Positions 42,962 through 53,008 of a stretch of DNA of 64,000 nt are shown piece by piece (position 1 is the stretch's first letter; each line of letters opens with the position of its first letter). Location: positions 124,001 to 188,000 of the forward strand of contig NZ_PVSS01000008.1 in the NCBI RefSeq assembly GCF_003025005.1, written 5' to 3'. The notes under the pieces are model-generated. The model saw only the letters and a list, made by a program, of their open reading frames with translations. It was not told the origin of the DNA and searched no databases. This DNA comes from Brumimicrobium mesophilum (GTDB lineage Bacteria > Bacteroidota > Bacteroidia > Flavobacteriales_D > Crocinitomicaceae). Made by a program: the position numbers and the translations under genes.

Positions 42962-45865
42962 CTACTTTTCCCATTCAACTACATTTGCTCCAAGTCCTTC
43001 AAAAATATCTCGTGTATGCGCATGACATGTAAAATACAACACTTGTCTATCAGCTGCGAAATCTATGAGAATTTTAGCCAAATTTTCTGTTCTTACAGTA
43101 TCAAAATTCACCATAATATCATCAAAAGCAACGGGTAACGGTTCAGCATTTTTTTCGTATTCTGCAATTAATCCCAAGCGTAAAGCCAATAACAATTGTT
43201 CTCTTGTTCCTCTGCTTAATTCTTGAACGGTTTTACTATTTCCAGCAGCATCAATAATACTCACATGTTTTTCGCTAAGCGAAATGCGTATATCTTCATA
43301 AGCGTTATTAGTAATCGAACGGAAATAATCCCGGGTTTGGGTAATCACTTCTGGTTGACGTTCCTTCTCGTATTTCTGCTTACTTTGATTCAAAACTTCC
43401 AACGCTAATCTTGTTGTCAACCATTCTTTGGTTTCTTCTTTTAATTGCGCTTGCAAACTTTCCTTTTCGTTTTGAAGTCCATACATTTCATCTACTTCCA
43501 AAATGTGTCGAATGTCAGCTTCAATTCCAGCTAAATCCTTGTTCAATTCATCATATTTTGTTTTAGCCAATTCATAATCAACTGATGTTTCTTCTTTTTT
43601 TGTATTTAACTCTGAAGGCGAGAATCTAGATAACTTCAAGATGGTTTCTTTCAATAAGTTTTCTCCACATAAGGTTTGAATTGTAGCAGCAGAATTTTCT
43701 AATTTTTCTTTCTCTTCTTGAAGACTATTTTGAAGTTTAAAATGATAATAAAGCGCTGATTCATTTTCTACATTTAATGATTTAAAAATTGCATCAATTT
43801 CTTCATTTAGTTTTTTTACATTTTCTTGTTTTAAATCCTTTTTAATTGAAAAACTACTGATTTCATTTAAAAAACGTTCTCTTTTCGAATTTATCAACTC
43901 ATTCTCTTCCATTTTAGAGATGATTGTATAGACAAAAGAAGTGTCTAATGCTGAATTTTCTGGAGCTACTTCATTTAGCTTATCCTCGAAAGAAGTAATT
44001 AAGTAATCAATATTCTGGATGGATTTCCGAGCTTCAATTTCATTCGAATTTTGTCTTTTTATTTCCTCAACATTACTTATGAAATCATTAATTCGAGAAG
44101 GAACAATGGAGGAAGGCAATTGATTGTTTTCGAGTAATGACTGCCATTCGCTTTCCAGCGCCGAAAATTGATTAGTCAGCCTATTTAATTCTATTTCTAT
44201 TTTTTGAAATTCATTAGACTTAAATTTTAATTGATTGTTGACTTCCTCCTTAGCTTCTTTCCATTGATCAAATTCTTGAATCGATGTATTTATAACATCT
44301 AACTCCCTATTGATATCGTTTAGATTCTGATTTGGAATTCCAGAAAAAGAAGTGTCTCTATTTTGAAAAAGAACAGCAATTAAACCAATCAATGCAATTC
44401 CAATAACGATACCTCCAGAAATGAAATCAATGAAAATTAATCCAATTCCAACTAACAAGAATACAATTGATAAAATCAAAGGAAATTTACTTGTTGTTTT
44501 GTATGGAAGACTTCTATTTTCTAATGCAGATTTGAATGCCGTATCTAACTCTATTCTTCTATGATTGGCTTTAGTTCTTTGCTCATCACTTTGAATGATT
44601 AAATTCTTTGTTTCTGGAATCAAACTTTCATGGCGTATTTCCAATGCAGAAAGTTCATCCGAAATACGTTCTTTTGATGCTTTTTTAGTGTCAATTAATC
44701 GATCTAATTTTAATTGACCCTCCCCTATTTGAATCGCTTTAGTTTGTAATTCAAAAGTTCCTTTTAATTCTAATAAATTCGTCTTACTCAAATTGACACC
44801 TAAGCGTTTTAAAATAGTTTCAATTTGCGAATGAGCATTAAATAATTTCTCGTTTTCTTGACTTCTTTTCGCTTTTGCGTCCTCATAAAGCTTCACGTTA
44901 GTTTTTAAATAGTCAAGTAAATTAGCTTTTTTAGAAAGATCTGAATTCCATTTTAACTCGTTTAAATCCTTTTCTATTTGTGTTAATTGTTGTTGAATTT
45001 TTTCTAATTCTTCACGCTCAGCATTCAACTTAAACTTAAGTGATTCATATTCTTCTAAAACTTTGGAAGAATAAATTTGAATTCTTCCAATCTCTGAAAT
45101 TTGTGTTTGTGCTGACTTATATTTTATGTATTCAGGATAAGCTTTTGATAAATCGGAATATTCATTTTTATCTTTACCTAACTTTGAACGCTTTTCATTC
45201 AACAACGTTAAATCAGTTTCTAGCTTCTCTTTTTGCTCTGAAAGTCTGTTGTATTCTCCCAGTTTGTTTCGTAATTTATTAATCGCTTCTTCTTTTTCTA
45301 CGATATCATTGGACAATTTAGGCAGTACTTGAACGGAGCCCCTGGCTTTGAAATAAGCAGATGAATGATCGATAAGGTTTTTCTCAAACCCACCAAAATC
45401 AACTCCGGAAAGCCCCATTCCCATGCTGAAAATTCTGTCTTCCATTCCTGACTCGCCCAATTGTTCAACGCTAGTAAGTTCATCAATCGTTATGGCATAA
45501 ATATTCTTAAATAAATCGATAGACGCATTTCCTATTAATTTATGATACAACTTTTCATCCTCAAATTTCTCACCTTTATATTCTAAAAGAAAATCTTTTG
45601 CATTTCCGTGTCGATAAACAGAAAGCGATTCTCTTAAACTATTATTTAGCCAAATTCTTCCGCTGTGAGTTCCACCTAAAAGTGGCTTTCTTCGCTCTGC
45701 ATGTGACCTCGGATATTCAAATAATGTAAAACGAATAAAATCTAAAAGTGTAGATTTTCCAGCTTCATTATTTCCATAAATTACATTGATTCCTTTCTTA
45801 AAATTTTGGATAGAGTGGTCATGAAAAATACCAAATCCGTCTATATGAATTTTGTCTATTTTCAT
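42962..45865 (-). CDS. yhaN: YhaN-like SMC/Rad50-type ATPase
   Basis: The 967-residue protein is of the AAA_27/YhaN type. Walker A GNNEAGKST is at residues 31-39, within FGIFHDHSI...GINVIYGNNEAGKSTLLDF. Two long coiled-coil stretches (about 160-420 and 500-820) surround two closely spaced membrane helices near 460-500, a feature of YhaN but not of soluble SbcC. The C-terminal lobe has the signature LSRGTREQLLLALR and Walker B PVAFDDIMVNFD. With the YhaO nuclease encoded 2 bases upstream it forms an SbcCD-like complex, here membrane-attached, likely acting on DNA ends or hairpins. The exact cellular role is not settled. Confidence 0.9.
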   Translation of the reverse strand: MKIDKIHIDGFGIFHDHSIQNFKKGINVIYGNNEAGKSTLLDFIRFTLFEYPRSHAERRKPLLGGTHSGRIWLNNSLRESLSVYRHGNAKDFLLEYKGEKFEDEKLYHKLIGNASIDLFKNIYAITIDELTSVEQLGESGMEDRIFSMGMGLSGVDFGGFEKNLIDHSSAYFKARGSVQVLPKLSNDIVEKEEAINKLRNKLGEYNRLSEQKEKLETDLTLLNEKRSKLGKDKNEYSDLSKAYPEYIKYKSAQTQISEIGRIQIYSSKVLEEYESLKFKLNAEREELEKIQQQLTQIEKDLNELKWNSDLSKKANLLDYLKTNVKLYEDAKAKRSQENEKLFNAHSQIETILKRLGVNLSKTNLLELKGTFELQTKAIQIGEGQLKLDRLIDTKKASKERISDELSALEIRHESLIPETKNLIIQSDEQRTKANHRRIELDTAFKSALENRSLPYKTTSKFPLILSIVFLLVGIGLIFIDFISGGIVIGIALIGLIAVLFQNRDTSFSGIPNQNLNDINRELDVINTSIQEFDQWKEAKEEVNNQLKFKSNEFQKIEIELNRLTNQFSALESEWQSLLENNQLPSSIVPSRINDFISNVEEIKRQNSNEIEARKSIQNIDYLITSFEDKLNEVAPENSALDTSFVYTIISKMEENELINSKRERFLNEISSFSIKKDLKQENVKKLNEEIDAIFKSLNVENESALYYHFKLQNSLQEEKEKLENSAATIQTLCGENLLKETILKLSRFSPSELNTKKEETSVDYELAKTKYDELNKDLAGIEADIRHILEVDEMYGLQNEKESLQAQLKEETKEWLTTRLALEVLNQSKQKYEKERQPEVITQTRDYFRSITNNAYEDIRISLSEKHVSIIDAAGNSKTVQELSRGTREQLLLALRLGLIAEYEKNAEPLPVAFDDIMVNFDTVRTENLAKILIDFAADRQVLYFTCHAHTRDIFEGLGANVVEWEK

Positions 45866-45867
45866 GG

Positions 45868-47142
45868 TTAGTTTTTATTATTAATTAAACCATCAATACA
45901 TTTCCATTTGGCTGCTGAAAATAGTTGCTGCATTTCAGTTAGAATTTCTTCATCGAAATCTGTCTTCTTTAATTCTCTTCCAAACTTGGTGCTAGAAACT
46001 TCCTCTAAAATATTAGAAATCATTTTTTTTGAAGCACTTTTGTCCAATTCTAACTCTTCAAATCTCACCAATAAATCGGCAATAAAGTCAGAGGATTTTT
46101 TCCTCGCTTCAAGATCAATTTCAGGGTAACTTTCATTGATGAATTTATCGATAAACACAAATCGGTCTTGATAAACAACTTCATTATTTAATTCTTGAAT
46201 TAAATTTTCCATTTCGGAGTGATTAGAAAAAACACTATGTAATTCACTCTTTCCTTTTAATCGAATACGCACTAAATAAGATTTATCCTGATGAGTTCTA
46301 TCACTTTTAAGCTCATGAATTGCTTCAAAAAATTGTGATAGATTCTTTATTTCACTTACATCCAAGTCGAAATAAGCATAAACAATGTCTGAAAGTGAAA
46401 TAAAGGCATGCTTTGTAACGCGTCCATGCTCCGCAGTGACCAGTGAACAGCCTTTATCACCTGTTTCATTAAAATGTCTCCCTTGAATATTTCCAGCATA
46501 AACCACCATTGGGTTTCGTTTAGAAATAACCTCCCGTTTATGAATATGACCCAAAGCCCAATAATCCATATTGGAAGCCCTCAAAGTATCCATATCAAAT
46601 GGACAATAAGCATTATGTGCGTCGTTTCCTTCAATCGTTCCATGCAATAACCCAATCGCAAAAGAGGCAGAATCATTCCTTAGAAATTGCTTTGCCAAAG
46701 GATTAAACTCCTCCTTATTACCATAACTAACACCGTAAATTTCAGCCAGTTTTTCGTTATTTTTAATTACAGTATGTTGCTGAACTTCATCCGCTTCAAA
46801 AAGTGTTACATTCTTAGGCAGTTTTAAATGCTTTGACCAAACGGACAGTGGGTCATGATTACCCGTAATTATAAAAACTGGAATTTGTGCGTTATTTAGC
46901 TTTTCTAATCCACGCACAAATCGATATTGAGCACTCAAACTTCCCGATTCACTATCAAAACTATCGCCAGCAATCAATAAGAAATCGACCTGCTCATTCA
47001 AAGCTGTTTCAATTAACTTATCATATGCTTTTACGCCATGTTCAACCAAAGAACGACCTAATTGCTCATTCATTTGACTCAATCCTTTATAAGGACTTTC
47101 AATGTGTAAATCGGCGGCATGAATAAATTTAAACTTTGACAT
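45868..47142 (-). CDS. yhaO: YhaO-like metallophosphoesterase nuclease
   Basis: The 424-residue protein starts FKFIHAADLHIESPYKG, giving the Asp11/His13 metal ligands of the Mre11/SbcD fold. AGDSFD, ITGNHD and GLLHGTIEG, then the YWALGHIHKRE block, supply the other metal and catalytic residues. After about residue 275 it has a C-terminal helical domain that docks on the ATPase partner. It precedes yhaN by 2 bases, so the two proteins form a co-translated Mre11/Rad50-like pair. The family call is firm; substrate specificity cannot be read from sequence. Confidence 0.92.
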   Translation of the reverse strand: MSKFKFIHAADLHIESPYKGLSQMNEQLGRSLVEHGVKAYDKLIETALNEQVDFLLIAGDSFDSESGSLSAQYRFVRGLEKLNNAQIPVFIITGNHDPLSVWSKHLKLPKNVTLFEADEVQQHTVIKNNEKLAEIYGVSYGNKEEFNPLAKQFLRNDSASFAIGLLHGTIEGNDAHNAYCPFDMDTLRASNMDYWALGHIHKREVISKRNPMVVYAGNIQGRHFNETGDKGCSLVTAEHGRVTKHAFISLSDIVYAYFDLDVSEIKNLSQFFEAIHELKSDRTHQDKSYLVRIRLKGKSELHSVFSNHSEMENLIQELNNEVVYQDRFVFIDKFINESYPEIDLEARKKSSDFIADLLVRFEELELDKSASKKMISNILEEVSSTKFGRELKKTDFDEEILTEMQQLFSAAKWKCIDGLINNKN

Positions 47143-47234
47143 AAAATGGCTTTATTCAAAGTTAATAAAGTTTGGGTGAATTATTGAAGGATAGATGATG
47201 GAGATGAATTGGGCGAATATAGTGGCAAGACATT

Positions 47235-47744
47235 TTATATTGTATCAATTATCATCTTATAAAATTCAATTAAAGCTTTAGCTGCACCAATTTTATCTCC
47301 AAACTGCAGGTGATATTCTGAATGAATGAACTGAATACCTTCTTTTTTGATGAGCTTAATATTGGGTTCGAATAGATTTTCTTTAGCTATTTGATGGATT
47401 CCTGAGATTTGTAGCGCCTCCTCAATTTTTAATTTGAATTGGGTGTTTTTGCAATCAATAGAAAAAAGTGATTTATTGAAGGAAAAAAGAATACTAAAAT
47501 GGCTTCTATTTCTAATTTCAAAATCTGGAATAAATCCATTTACAACTTTCATTTCTACAGTTGCAGTATTACTAATTCCATATTCGTTGTCAATATGGAT
47601 TTGATGATGCTTATATGGTACCGTAATCCAAACATTACTTACAGAATGGACCACTCCTGATAAAGAGCATCTAATTTTGTCATCTTTGAATTGCAATTGT
47701 GCACCTTCGTATGCCGCAGCTAATTTTTCATAGTCCTTTATCAC
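47235..47744 (-). CDS. Conserved hypothetical protein
   Basis: The 169-residue protein starts at a GTG and has no signal peptide, membrane helix or metal motif. It reads as an alpha/beta protein: a helical start (KDYEKLAAAYEGAQLQ), strands around VHSVSNVWITVPYKHHQIHIDNEYG and FSILFSFNKSLFSIDCK, and a helical C-terminus (DKIGAAKALIEFYKMIIDTI). I do not recognise it. It lies between the yhaO/yhaN pair and a beta-barrel-like gene, all on the minus strand, with gaps of about 90-100 bases. Confidence 0.6.
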   Translation of the reverse strand: MIKDYEKLAAAYEGAQLQFKDDKIRCSLSGVVHSVSNVWITVPYKHHQIHIDNEYGISNTATVEMKVVNGFIPDFEIRNRSHFSILFSFNKSLFSIDCKNTQFKLKIEEALQISGIHQIAKENLFEPNIKLIKKEGIQFIHSEYHLQFGDKIGAAKALIEFYKMIIDTI

Positions 47745-47843
47745 AATTCATTATTAAGTTTTATCTTCAGTTACAAAAGAATTAGAAAAGAATATTATTT
47801 CCACGAGAACTCTAAATAAAAAGTTGGGACAGGAATGTTTAAT

Positions 47844-48374
47844 CTATTTCCTTTTCTTCCTGCGGTTATTCCACTTGAAATTTCGGTTATTTATGATAGT
47901 AAATCGAGCATTGATAAATAGTTGATTGGTTTCCGTAAATATATTTGAAGGGGTAAGAAACATATATCCAGCCCTTACGTGCAACCCAAAGATTTTATAT
48001 CCAATAACTGGTGCTATCCCAAAGCGTTCGACTTCAAAATTTGAACGTAAAGCGACATCAAATCCATAAGTTAAATCTAATCTACTTGGTTTGTGCCAAT
48101 ATCCCATATTTAGACCGAGTGCACTATTTGGTATATTATATTCCAGTCCAGCATGTAAGCTATGTGTTTTTGGCTTTCTCAATTTAATATCTTTATATTG
48201 AATTTCCATGCCTACTTCTCCAACAAAAAAAGCTCCTTTTTGAATTCCAAAATATGGTCCCATTTTTCTAACGCTTGGATCCAATAATGGCTTTTTATTC
48301 GACTTTTGAGCAGAAAGAGGTAGACTCAAAACTATTAAGTTAATTACAACTATAAGATGAAATACTTTTTTCAA
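47844..48374 (-). CDS. Outer-membrane beta-barrel-like protein
   Basis: The 176-residue protein starts at a TTG that overlaps the cvpA stop codon by 4 bases (TTGA), so it is translationally coupled to cvpA. It has a signal peptide ending LSAQ, then alternating amphipathic strands with aromatic girdles (GPYFGIQKGAFFVGEVGMEI, HSLHAGLEYNIPNSALGLNMGYW, LHVRAGYMFL, LFINARFTI). It ends in a very basic tail (NNRRKKRK). The length fits a small eight-stranded barrel. No function can be assigned. Confidence 0.65.
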   Translation of the reverse strand: MKKVFHLIVVINLIVLSLPLSAQKSNKKPLLDPSVRKMGPYFGIQKGAFFVGEVGMEIQYKDIKLRKPKTHSLHAGLEYNIPNSALGLNMGYWHKPSRLDLTYGFDVALRSNFEVERFGIAPVIGYKIFGLHVRAGYMFLTPSNIFTETNQLFINARFTIINNRNFKWNNRRKKRK

Positions 48375-49027
48375 TTTTGTTCTAAATTCAAATTTAATGA
48401 ATCCTTGTATTGCTCCTTTAGCAATTTCAAATCTTCAAGTGTTAAACCCAAACTGTCTGCTTTATTTTTTAATTCTTGAAAATTATCCAGATTTAAATCT
48501 TGACCATCAAAGAAATTATCATTTACACTATTTTTCAACCAAATTGTACTTTCCTCAATTGCTGGGATAGTTGCAGATGCGGTTAACCTCACAGGATTGT
48601 ATAAATATGATTCATTTTTGACGTCTTTTGGAATAAAATTACCCCTTTCATCGTAAGTTTCAATCAAAATGATCAAAATAGATAGAGTATAAAGCATTTT
48701 GATAACTCCGAAAAACAATCCTAAAATTTTATTTACTGGACTCAAATTAACGACTTTCAACATGCGCTCAATCATTTTTCCAGCGAAATAAACCATTGCA
48801 CCAACTCCTAAAAAAGTCAAAGTAAATGCCACCACAGGTAAGTATCTACCCTCAATGTTGATTTTGTCTTTGATTAAGTTTGAAGTCCAATCAGAAAAAT
48901 GAATTCCAGCATAAATACCTACCAACAAAGCCAACAAGGTGAAAACTTCAATTATTAATCCTTTTCTAAAACCTACCCAAGCGGCATACAATAACGGCAC
49001 AAGGATGACAATATCAACAAAATTCAT
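48371..49027 (-). CDS. CvpA family membrane protein
   Basis: I chose the ATG at 49027 over a TTG five codons upstream, giving 218 residues. MNFVDIVILVPLLYAAWVGFRKGLI is the typical CvpA opening, followed by three more membrane helices (about 28-45, 64-85, 100-122) and a charged helical C-terminal tail. CvpA homologues are inner-membrane proteins linked to colicin V production in E. coli and to envelope or stress phenotypes elsewhere. The gene overlaps the following beta-barrel gene by 4 bases. A TATTTTAG box lies 4 bases before its ATG. Confidence 0.85.
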   Translation of the reverse strand: MNFVDIVILVPLLYAAWVGFRKGLIIEVFTLLALLVGIYAGIHFSDWTSNLIKDKINIEGRYLPVVAFTLTFLGVGAMVYFAGKMIERMLKVVNLSPVNKILGLFFGVIKMLYTLSILIILIETYDERGNFIPKDVKNESYLYNPVRLTASATIPAIEESTIWLKNSVNDNFFDGQDLNLDNFQELKNKADSLGLTLEDLKLLKEQYKDSLNLNLEQN

Positions 49028-49170
49028 TTGGCTAAAATACAATACATTAAATCAATTGATATTTAATTTAAAAAATGTTGCTAACAATAGACCCTTGATT
49101 GGTCATGTTTTAGAACAAATCAAGGGTCAAATAAAATTCTTTAAATACGCGTAATTATAAAGTTTACTAC

Positions 49171-49884
49171 TTATTCAATATTGGTAAATACTTGTTGAAT
49201 ATCATCGTCATCCTCAATTTTATCCAGCAATTTTTCTATTTCTAAGGTTTGTTCTTCATTTAAATGAATTGGCGCTGTTGAGAACCGCTTTAAACCAGAA
49301 GTTGCAACTTCAATATTTTTCTCTTCTAAAGCTGCTTGAAGTGTTCCAAAACTTGTGTAGTCGGCATACATCCTGATTACACCATCTTCATCTTGTTCAA
49401 TTTCGTCCAACCCAGCATCGATTAGTTCTAATTCTAATTCTTCGATATCTAAACCTTCTGATTTTTCTATTTCGAATGTTGCTTTTCGGTCAAACATAAA
49501 CTCAATAGAACCATTTGGAACTACTTGTCCTCCTGCCTTATTAAAATAAGCTTTTACGTTGGCTACAGTTCTTGTTGTGTTATCTGTAGCACATTCAACA
49601 TAAACTAAAACACCATGAGGTGCTTTTGCTTCATAATTCACCAATTCATAGTTTTCAACATCTTTCGCTGCCGCTCTTTTAATTGCTTTTTCTATGTTAT
49701 CTTTAGGTACGTTTTTCGCTTTAGCATTTTGAATTGCCGAACGTAATGTTGAGTTCATGTGCGGATCATCACCACCTTCTTTAGCAGCCATAGTTATTAC
49801 TTTCAATAACTTTGGAAACAACTTCGACATTGCCCCGCTTCTTTTCTCCTTAGAAGCTCTTCTTACCTCAAATGCTCTACCCAT
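49171..49884 (-). CDS. YebC/PmpR family regulatory protein
   Basis: The 237-residue protein has the YebC signature throughout: [56 protein letters not shown] and [26 protein letters not shown], then the [10 protein letters not shown] segment. Family members bind DNA as transcriptional regulators, and recent work on YebC paralogues links some to translation of proline-rich sequences by the ribosome. The MGRAFEVRR start is the common Bacteroidota variant of MAGHSKW. It is monocistronic, with its own -7 box 23 bases before the ATG. Which YebC subgroup it belongs to is uncertain. Confidence 0.93.
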   Translation of the reverse strand: MGRAFEVRRASKEKRSGAMSKLFPKLLKVITMAAKEGGDDPHMNSTLRSAIQNAKAKNVPKDNIEKAIKRAAAKDVENYELVNYEAKAPHGVLVYVECATDNTTRTVANVKAYFNKAGGQVVPNGSIEFMFDRKATFEIEKSEGLDIEELELELIDAGLDEIEQDEDGVIRMYADYTSFGTLQAALEEKNIEVATSGLKRFSTAPIHLNEEQTLEIEKLLDKIEDDDDIQQVFTNIE

Positions 49885-49907
49885 AATTTTTATTCATTTT
49901 TACAAAT

Positions 49908-49915
49908 CAAATGTA
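49908..49915 (-). promoter_or_regulatory. -7 promoter box of yebC
   Basis: TACATTTG on the minus strand fits TAnnTTTG and ends 23 bases before the ATG. Confidence 0.45.
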
Positions 49916-49983
49916 ACATTTTAAACCAAAATAATTTGACTAAGGGTTGATAATTTCGATATTACGCATAAAATTAGCGCAAA

Positions 49984-50014
49984 AGAAAAAGCTATCACCT
50001 AAATTGATGATAGC
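49984..50014 (-). terminator. Rho-independent terminator of the TonB receptor gene
   Basis: On the minus strand GGCTATCA and TGATAGCT pair around a 10-base loop, followed by a T-rich tract. It starts about 30 bases past the receptor stop codon. Confidence 0.7.
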
Positions 50015-50043
50015 CTTCCTGAATTAAAAATTAAAAATTAAAC

Positions 50044-52518
50044 TTAAAACCTATATCCTATTACCACTGAGAAGTTTCTTGGAGTAACACGATTTATAAA
50101 TGATGTCCTATATGCATCATAACCAACTGTATTCATAATATTATTGGCTAAAAATCTTACATTAAAGTTTTGAAGTGTTTCATTGTTTATGTTTTTAAAA
50201 TTATAATTCACTTGTGCATTCAAAAGAGAATATGCTTTATTGTTCCATGGTTCAAGATTTGGAGAAATACCATGGTACTCTACATTACCTTGAGTCCAGT
50301 CATTATATGGTCTATCACCTAAGTAATAAAATCCAGCACCTATAGATAACCCTTGCATCATACCAGTTTCAAAAGAGTAATTCAAATAAGCGTTCAATGT
50401 GTGTGATGGCGTTCCATTTGGTGAAGAGCCAGGAACGAAAGTAGTATGTTCTTTGTATTGAGCATCTATATAAGAATATCCGACTATTAACTCTAAGTTC
50501 TCTAATACTCGTCCAACCAGTTCTAATTCTATACCTTTTCTCTCATCATTTCCTCCTTGGAAGTAATAGTTTTGTAATTCTATAAGATCTGTTACCGGAT
50601 TTTCAACTGCAGCTCTAATATTCATTCCTTTATTAGTGATAAAGTAGTAAGTTGCATTAAATCGTAATCGATCTTTAAACCAAGAAGATTTTATTCCCGC
50701 TTCAAACTGAGATATGGTTTCATTTCCTAATGGATTCCCATCTACATCAACATATGCTGCTGTTCTAGGATTTGTACTGTTTGTATAAGACCCAAATAAA
50801 CTTAAATCCTTCCAAACTTTAACCATAGCACCTGCAATTGGATTAACAAATGTTCCTGTAACATTCGTATTTGCTAACGGACTTGAGCTGTTTGAAGTTC
50901 CGAAACGTACACCTCCAAATAATCTTACCCTTTCACCTATTTGTAAAACTTCCTGAGCGGAAATACCTATTCCACTAGTGTTTGATTCCTGTGTTCCAGT
51001 TAATGTGAAATCTTCAACTTCGCCAGGTAAATTATTATTTACTTCTTCAGTAACATTAATGGTATCTACTATTAGTGAATTAAATGATTCTGTTTTCAAG
51101 TAAGTCGATCTAAAGTCAATTCCAGCCTGAAAAGTATGTTTGAAAATCCCTGTTTTAATATTGTGACCAATTAAATCCATTTGAATTACGGTACTTTTAT
51201 CGTTTCTTACATTACTTTTCCCAATCGATCTTTTGTACATCGAATTTTCAATAGTATTATATCCTAGACTGTCGTTTTTGTCAATTGCCCTAATGGAAGA
51301 AACAATGGCATCTGAATCATAATCGGCTATATACACAGCACCTCTCAAATATAATTTTGGTGCAATATCACGTTTAAAACGTGCAGTATAAGTAGTTGTT
51401 TTTTGAATCGCATTGTTCCCTTTAAACCCTAGAAAACGATCCATTGGTAATTCATAAATATCATTAATTCGATTATCAGGATCTAAATTCACTGTTCCTG
51501 GATCAAAAGCTCTTACATCATTCAAATAATCCATTTCAAGAATAATTTCCGTTTTATTATCAGGTCTCCATGCTAGAGATGGATTGATGTAGAACTTTTC
51601 TTGTCCAATTCCTTCTATATTCTGAAATGTTCTAACATTCTCATATGCACCATTTAATCTAAATGAAACTTTACCTTCCTTTCCTAAAACATTCTCTACA
51701 TCGAAAGTTGGTCTAACTTGATTAAATGATCCTACACGTACAGTTACGTAACCAAACTCTTTAAATTTTGGTGATTTTGTAACAACATTTATTATTCCAC
51801 CTGGACTTCCTAGATCCGCAGCTGAGCCCATATTTATAGAATTAGCTCCTTTTAAAACTTGAATTGACTCAACTCCTGAAAAATCAGTAGAAAAACCTTG
51901 ACCTCTAAAATCTGTATGTATTCTCACACCATTCTTTAATACTGGAATACCACGAAATCCGCGTGAAGACATACTTTCTCGTACACCACCATAAGTGGCA
52001 TAGGTATAAATTCCGGCTACGTTTCTTGTCGCTTCAGAGATTGAAAGGTTTCCTTGTTGTTCAATTAACTTTTGTGAAATGATTGAAATACTTTGGATTT
52101 GTTCAGTTGGCAATAAAGGTAAACGCGTAATTGCGTCCAATTTATCTGGTTGCTCTTCTCTATATCCAAAAACTTCCATTTGTTCCAAAACTTTTACTGG
52201 ATAGGAAAGAGTTTTATTGTAAACATTACTCTCTTCGGTTATTGTTATTTGACTTTCTTCCGGAATAAAACCCTCACTAATAAATTCTATAGTGTGAGTT
52301 CCGTAAGGAATATTGGAAAGAATATAATTTCCTTGTTTATCTGTCTTAGTTTCTATTGATAAATCCCCAATTTTTACTTCTACATTCGGAATTGGTAATT
52401 TTCTACCTGAAATTACTTTACCATATGCAACACCAACTTGGCTATTTGCAAATGATGAAATTAAAATCAGAGATAAAATTGTTAGGATGGAATTGCCGGA
52501 AAATAATTTAATTTTCAT
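50044..52518 (-). CDS. TonB-dependent siderophore receptor
   Basis: The 824-residue outer-membrane receptor has a signal peptide ending ANS, then a carboxypeptidase-regulatory-like beta-domain (about 30-112) common in Bacteroidota receptors. The plug (about 125-260) includes SISIISQKLIEQQG, RNVAGIYTYATYGG and the RGFRG and VLKGANSINMGSA blocks of the TonB-siderophore class, with GGIINVVTK. The rest is a 22-strand barrel ending VTPRNFSVVIGYRF with a terminal Phe, as required by the BAM machinery. It imports ferric siderophores using TonB energy. It is a single gene with its own promoter box and terminator. The siderophore cannot be predicted, and I did not find a Fur box. Confidence 0.93.
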   Translation of the reverse strand: MKIKLFSGNSILTILSLILISSFANSQVGVAYGKVISGRKLPIPNVEVKIGDLSIETKTDKQGNYILSNIPYGTHTIEFISEGFIPEESQITITEESNVYNKTLSYPVKVLEQMEVFGYREEQPDKLDAITRLPLLPTEQIQSISIISQKLIEQQGNLSISEATRNVAGIYTYATYGGVRESMSSRGFRGIPVLKNGVRIHTDFRGQGFSTDFSGVESIQVLKGANSINMGSAADLGSPGGIINVVTKSPKFKEFGYVTVRVGSFNQVRPTFDVENVLGKEGKVSFRLNGAYENVRTFQNIEGIGQEKFYINPSLAWRPDNKTEIILEMDYLNDVRAFDPGTVNLDPDNRINDIYELPMDRFLGFKGNNAIQKTTTYTARFKRDIAPKLYLRGAVYIADYDSDAIVSSIRAIDKNDSLGYNTIENSMYKRSIGKSNVRNDKSTVIQMDLIGHNIKTGIFKHTFQAGIDFRSTYLKTESFNSLIVDTINVTEEVNNNLPGEVEDFTLTGTQESNTSGIGISAQEVLQIGERVRLFGGVRFGTSNSSSPLANTNVTGTFVNPIAGAMVKVWKDLSLFGSYTNSTNPRTAAYVDVDGNPLGNETISQFEAGIKSSWFKDRLRFNATYYFITNKGMNIRAAVENPVTDLIELQNYYFQGGNDERKGIELELVGRVLENLELIVGYSYIDAQYKEHTTFVPGSSPNGTPSHTLNAYLNYSFETGMMQGLSIGAGFYYLGDRPYNDWTQGNVEYHGISPNLEPWNNKAYSLLNAQVNYNFKNINNETLQNFNVRFLANNIMNTVGYDAYRTSFINRVTPRNFSVVIGYRF

Positions 52519-52815
52519 TGCTTACTTTTATTTAGAATGAATATGAATAACGTTATTAATTTTCGACAAAGATACCCTTGCACTACTAAAGATAACATCC
52601 CCTTTTTAAGGTATATTTACAAATTTTAACATTCCTTCCTTAAAAGGCTGCCATTCATACATCTAAAAACCTGAATAATGTCCGTTAATATTTTAGCCCT
52701 TATGATTCAGGGAATTAGAATATTAATTAAATTTTACCGTAAAATGATTTAACAATATATCCTTGCTTTATTCGTATCTAAAGAAGTATATTGTCAGTAA
52801 TAAAATGAAAATATA
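52519..52815. other. Divergent intergenic region
   Basis: About 297 bases between the receptor gene and the small plus-strand gene. Apart from the receptor's -7 box no further element is clear. Confidence 0.4.
52566..52573 (-). promoter_or_regulatory. -7 promoter box of the TonB receptor gene
   Basis: TATCTTTG on the minus strand fits TAnnTTTG and ends 47 bases before the ATG, so this gene has a normal leader, unlike several others here. Confidence 0.45.
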
Positions 52816-53004
52816 ATGCTTGAATTAAGTAAGAACATTCTAACGAAAGTTAGTTTTGATAGAAATTTGTTTCAGAAGGAACTTGAGAAATCTATCAAAT
52901 GGATTAATAAATCCGAAGATCTGCATTCTTTAAAAGAATGGTGTATGATCGAATTTGGTCATCTCTACCCTTCAATACTAAAAAAGGTATTTTATAAAAA
53001 ATAA
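52816..53004 (+). CDS. Small conserved Bacteroidota protein (62 residues)
   Basis: The 62-residue protein (MLELSKNILTKVSFDRNLF, then a Lys-rich helix, EWCMIEFGHLYPSILKKVF) is helical and has no signal peptide. The LSKNILTKVSFDRNLFQKEL and LKEWCMIEFGHLYP pattern matches small uncharacterised proteins I recall from other Bacteroidota, so it is probably a true gene. It is followed within 5 bases by a T-tailed hairpin terminator, which supports expression as its own short transcript. The single Cys sits next to a Trp. Role unknown. Confidence 0.7.
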   Translation: MLELSKNILTKVSFDRNLFQKELEKSIKWINKSEDLHSLKEWCMIEFGHLYPSILKKVFYKK

Positions 53005-53008
53005 TAAG

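Noticed and set aside
42899-43138. Plus-strand open frame of 79 codons
   Set aside because: Most of it is antisense to yhaN and it shows no signal or domain.
42962-47142. yhaN/yhaO considered as an anti-phage system
   Set aside because: The pair matches the ordinary SbcCD-like YhaN/YhaO family and has no defence neighbours; no evidence supports a defence role.
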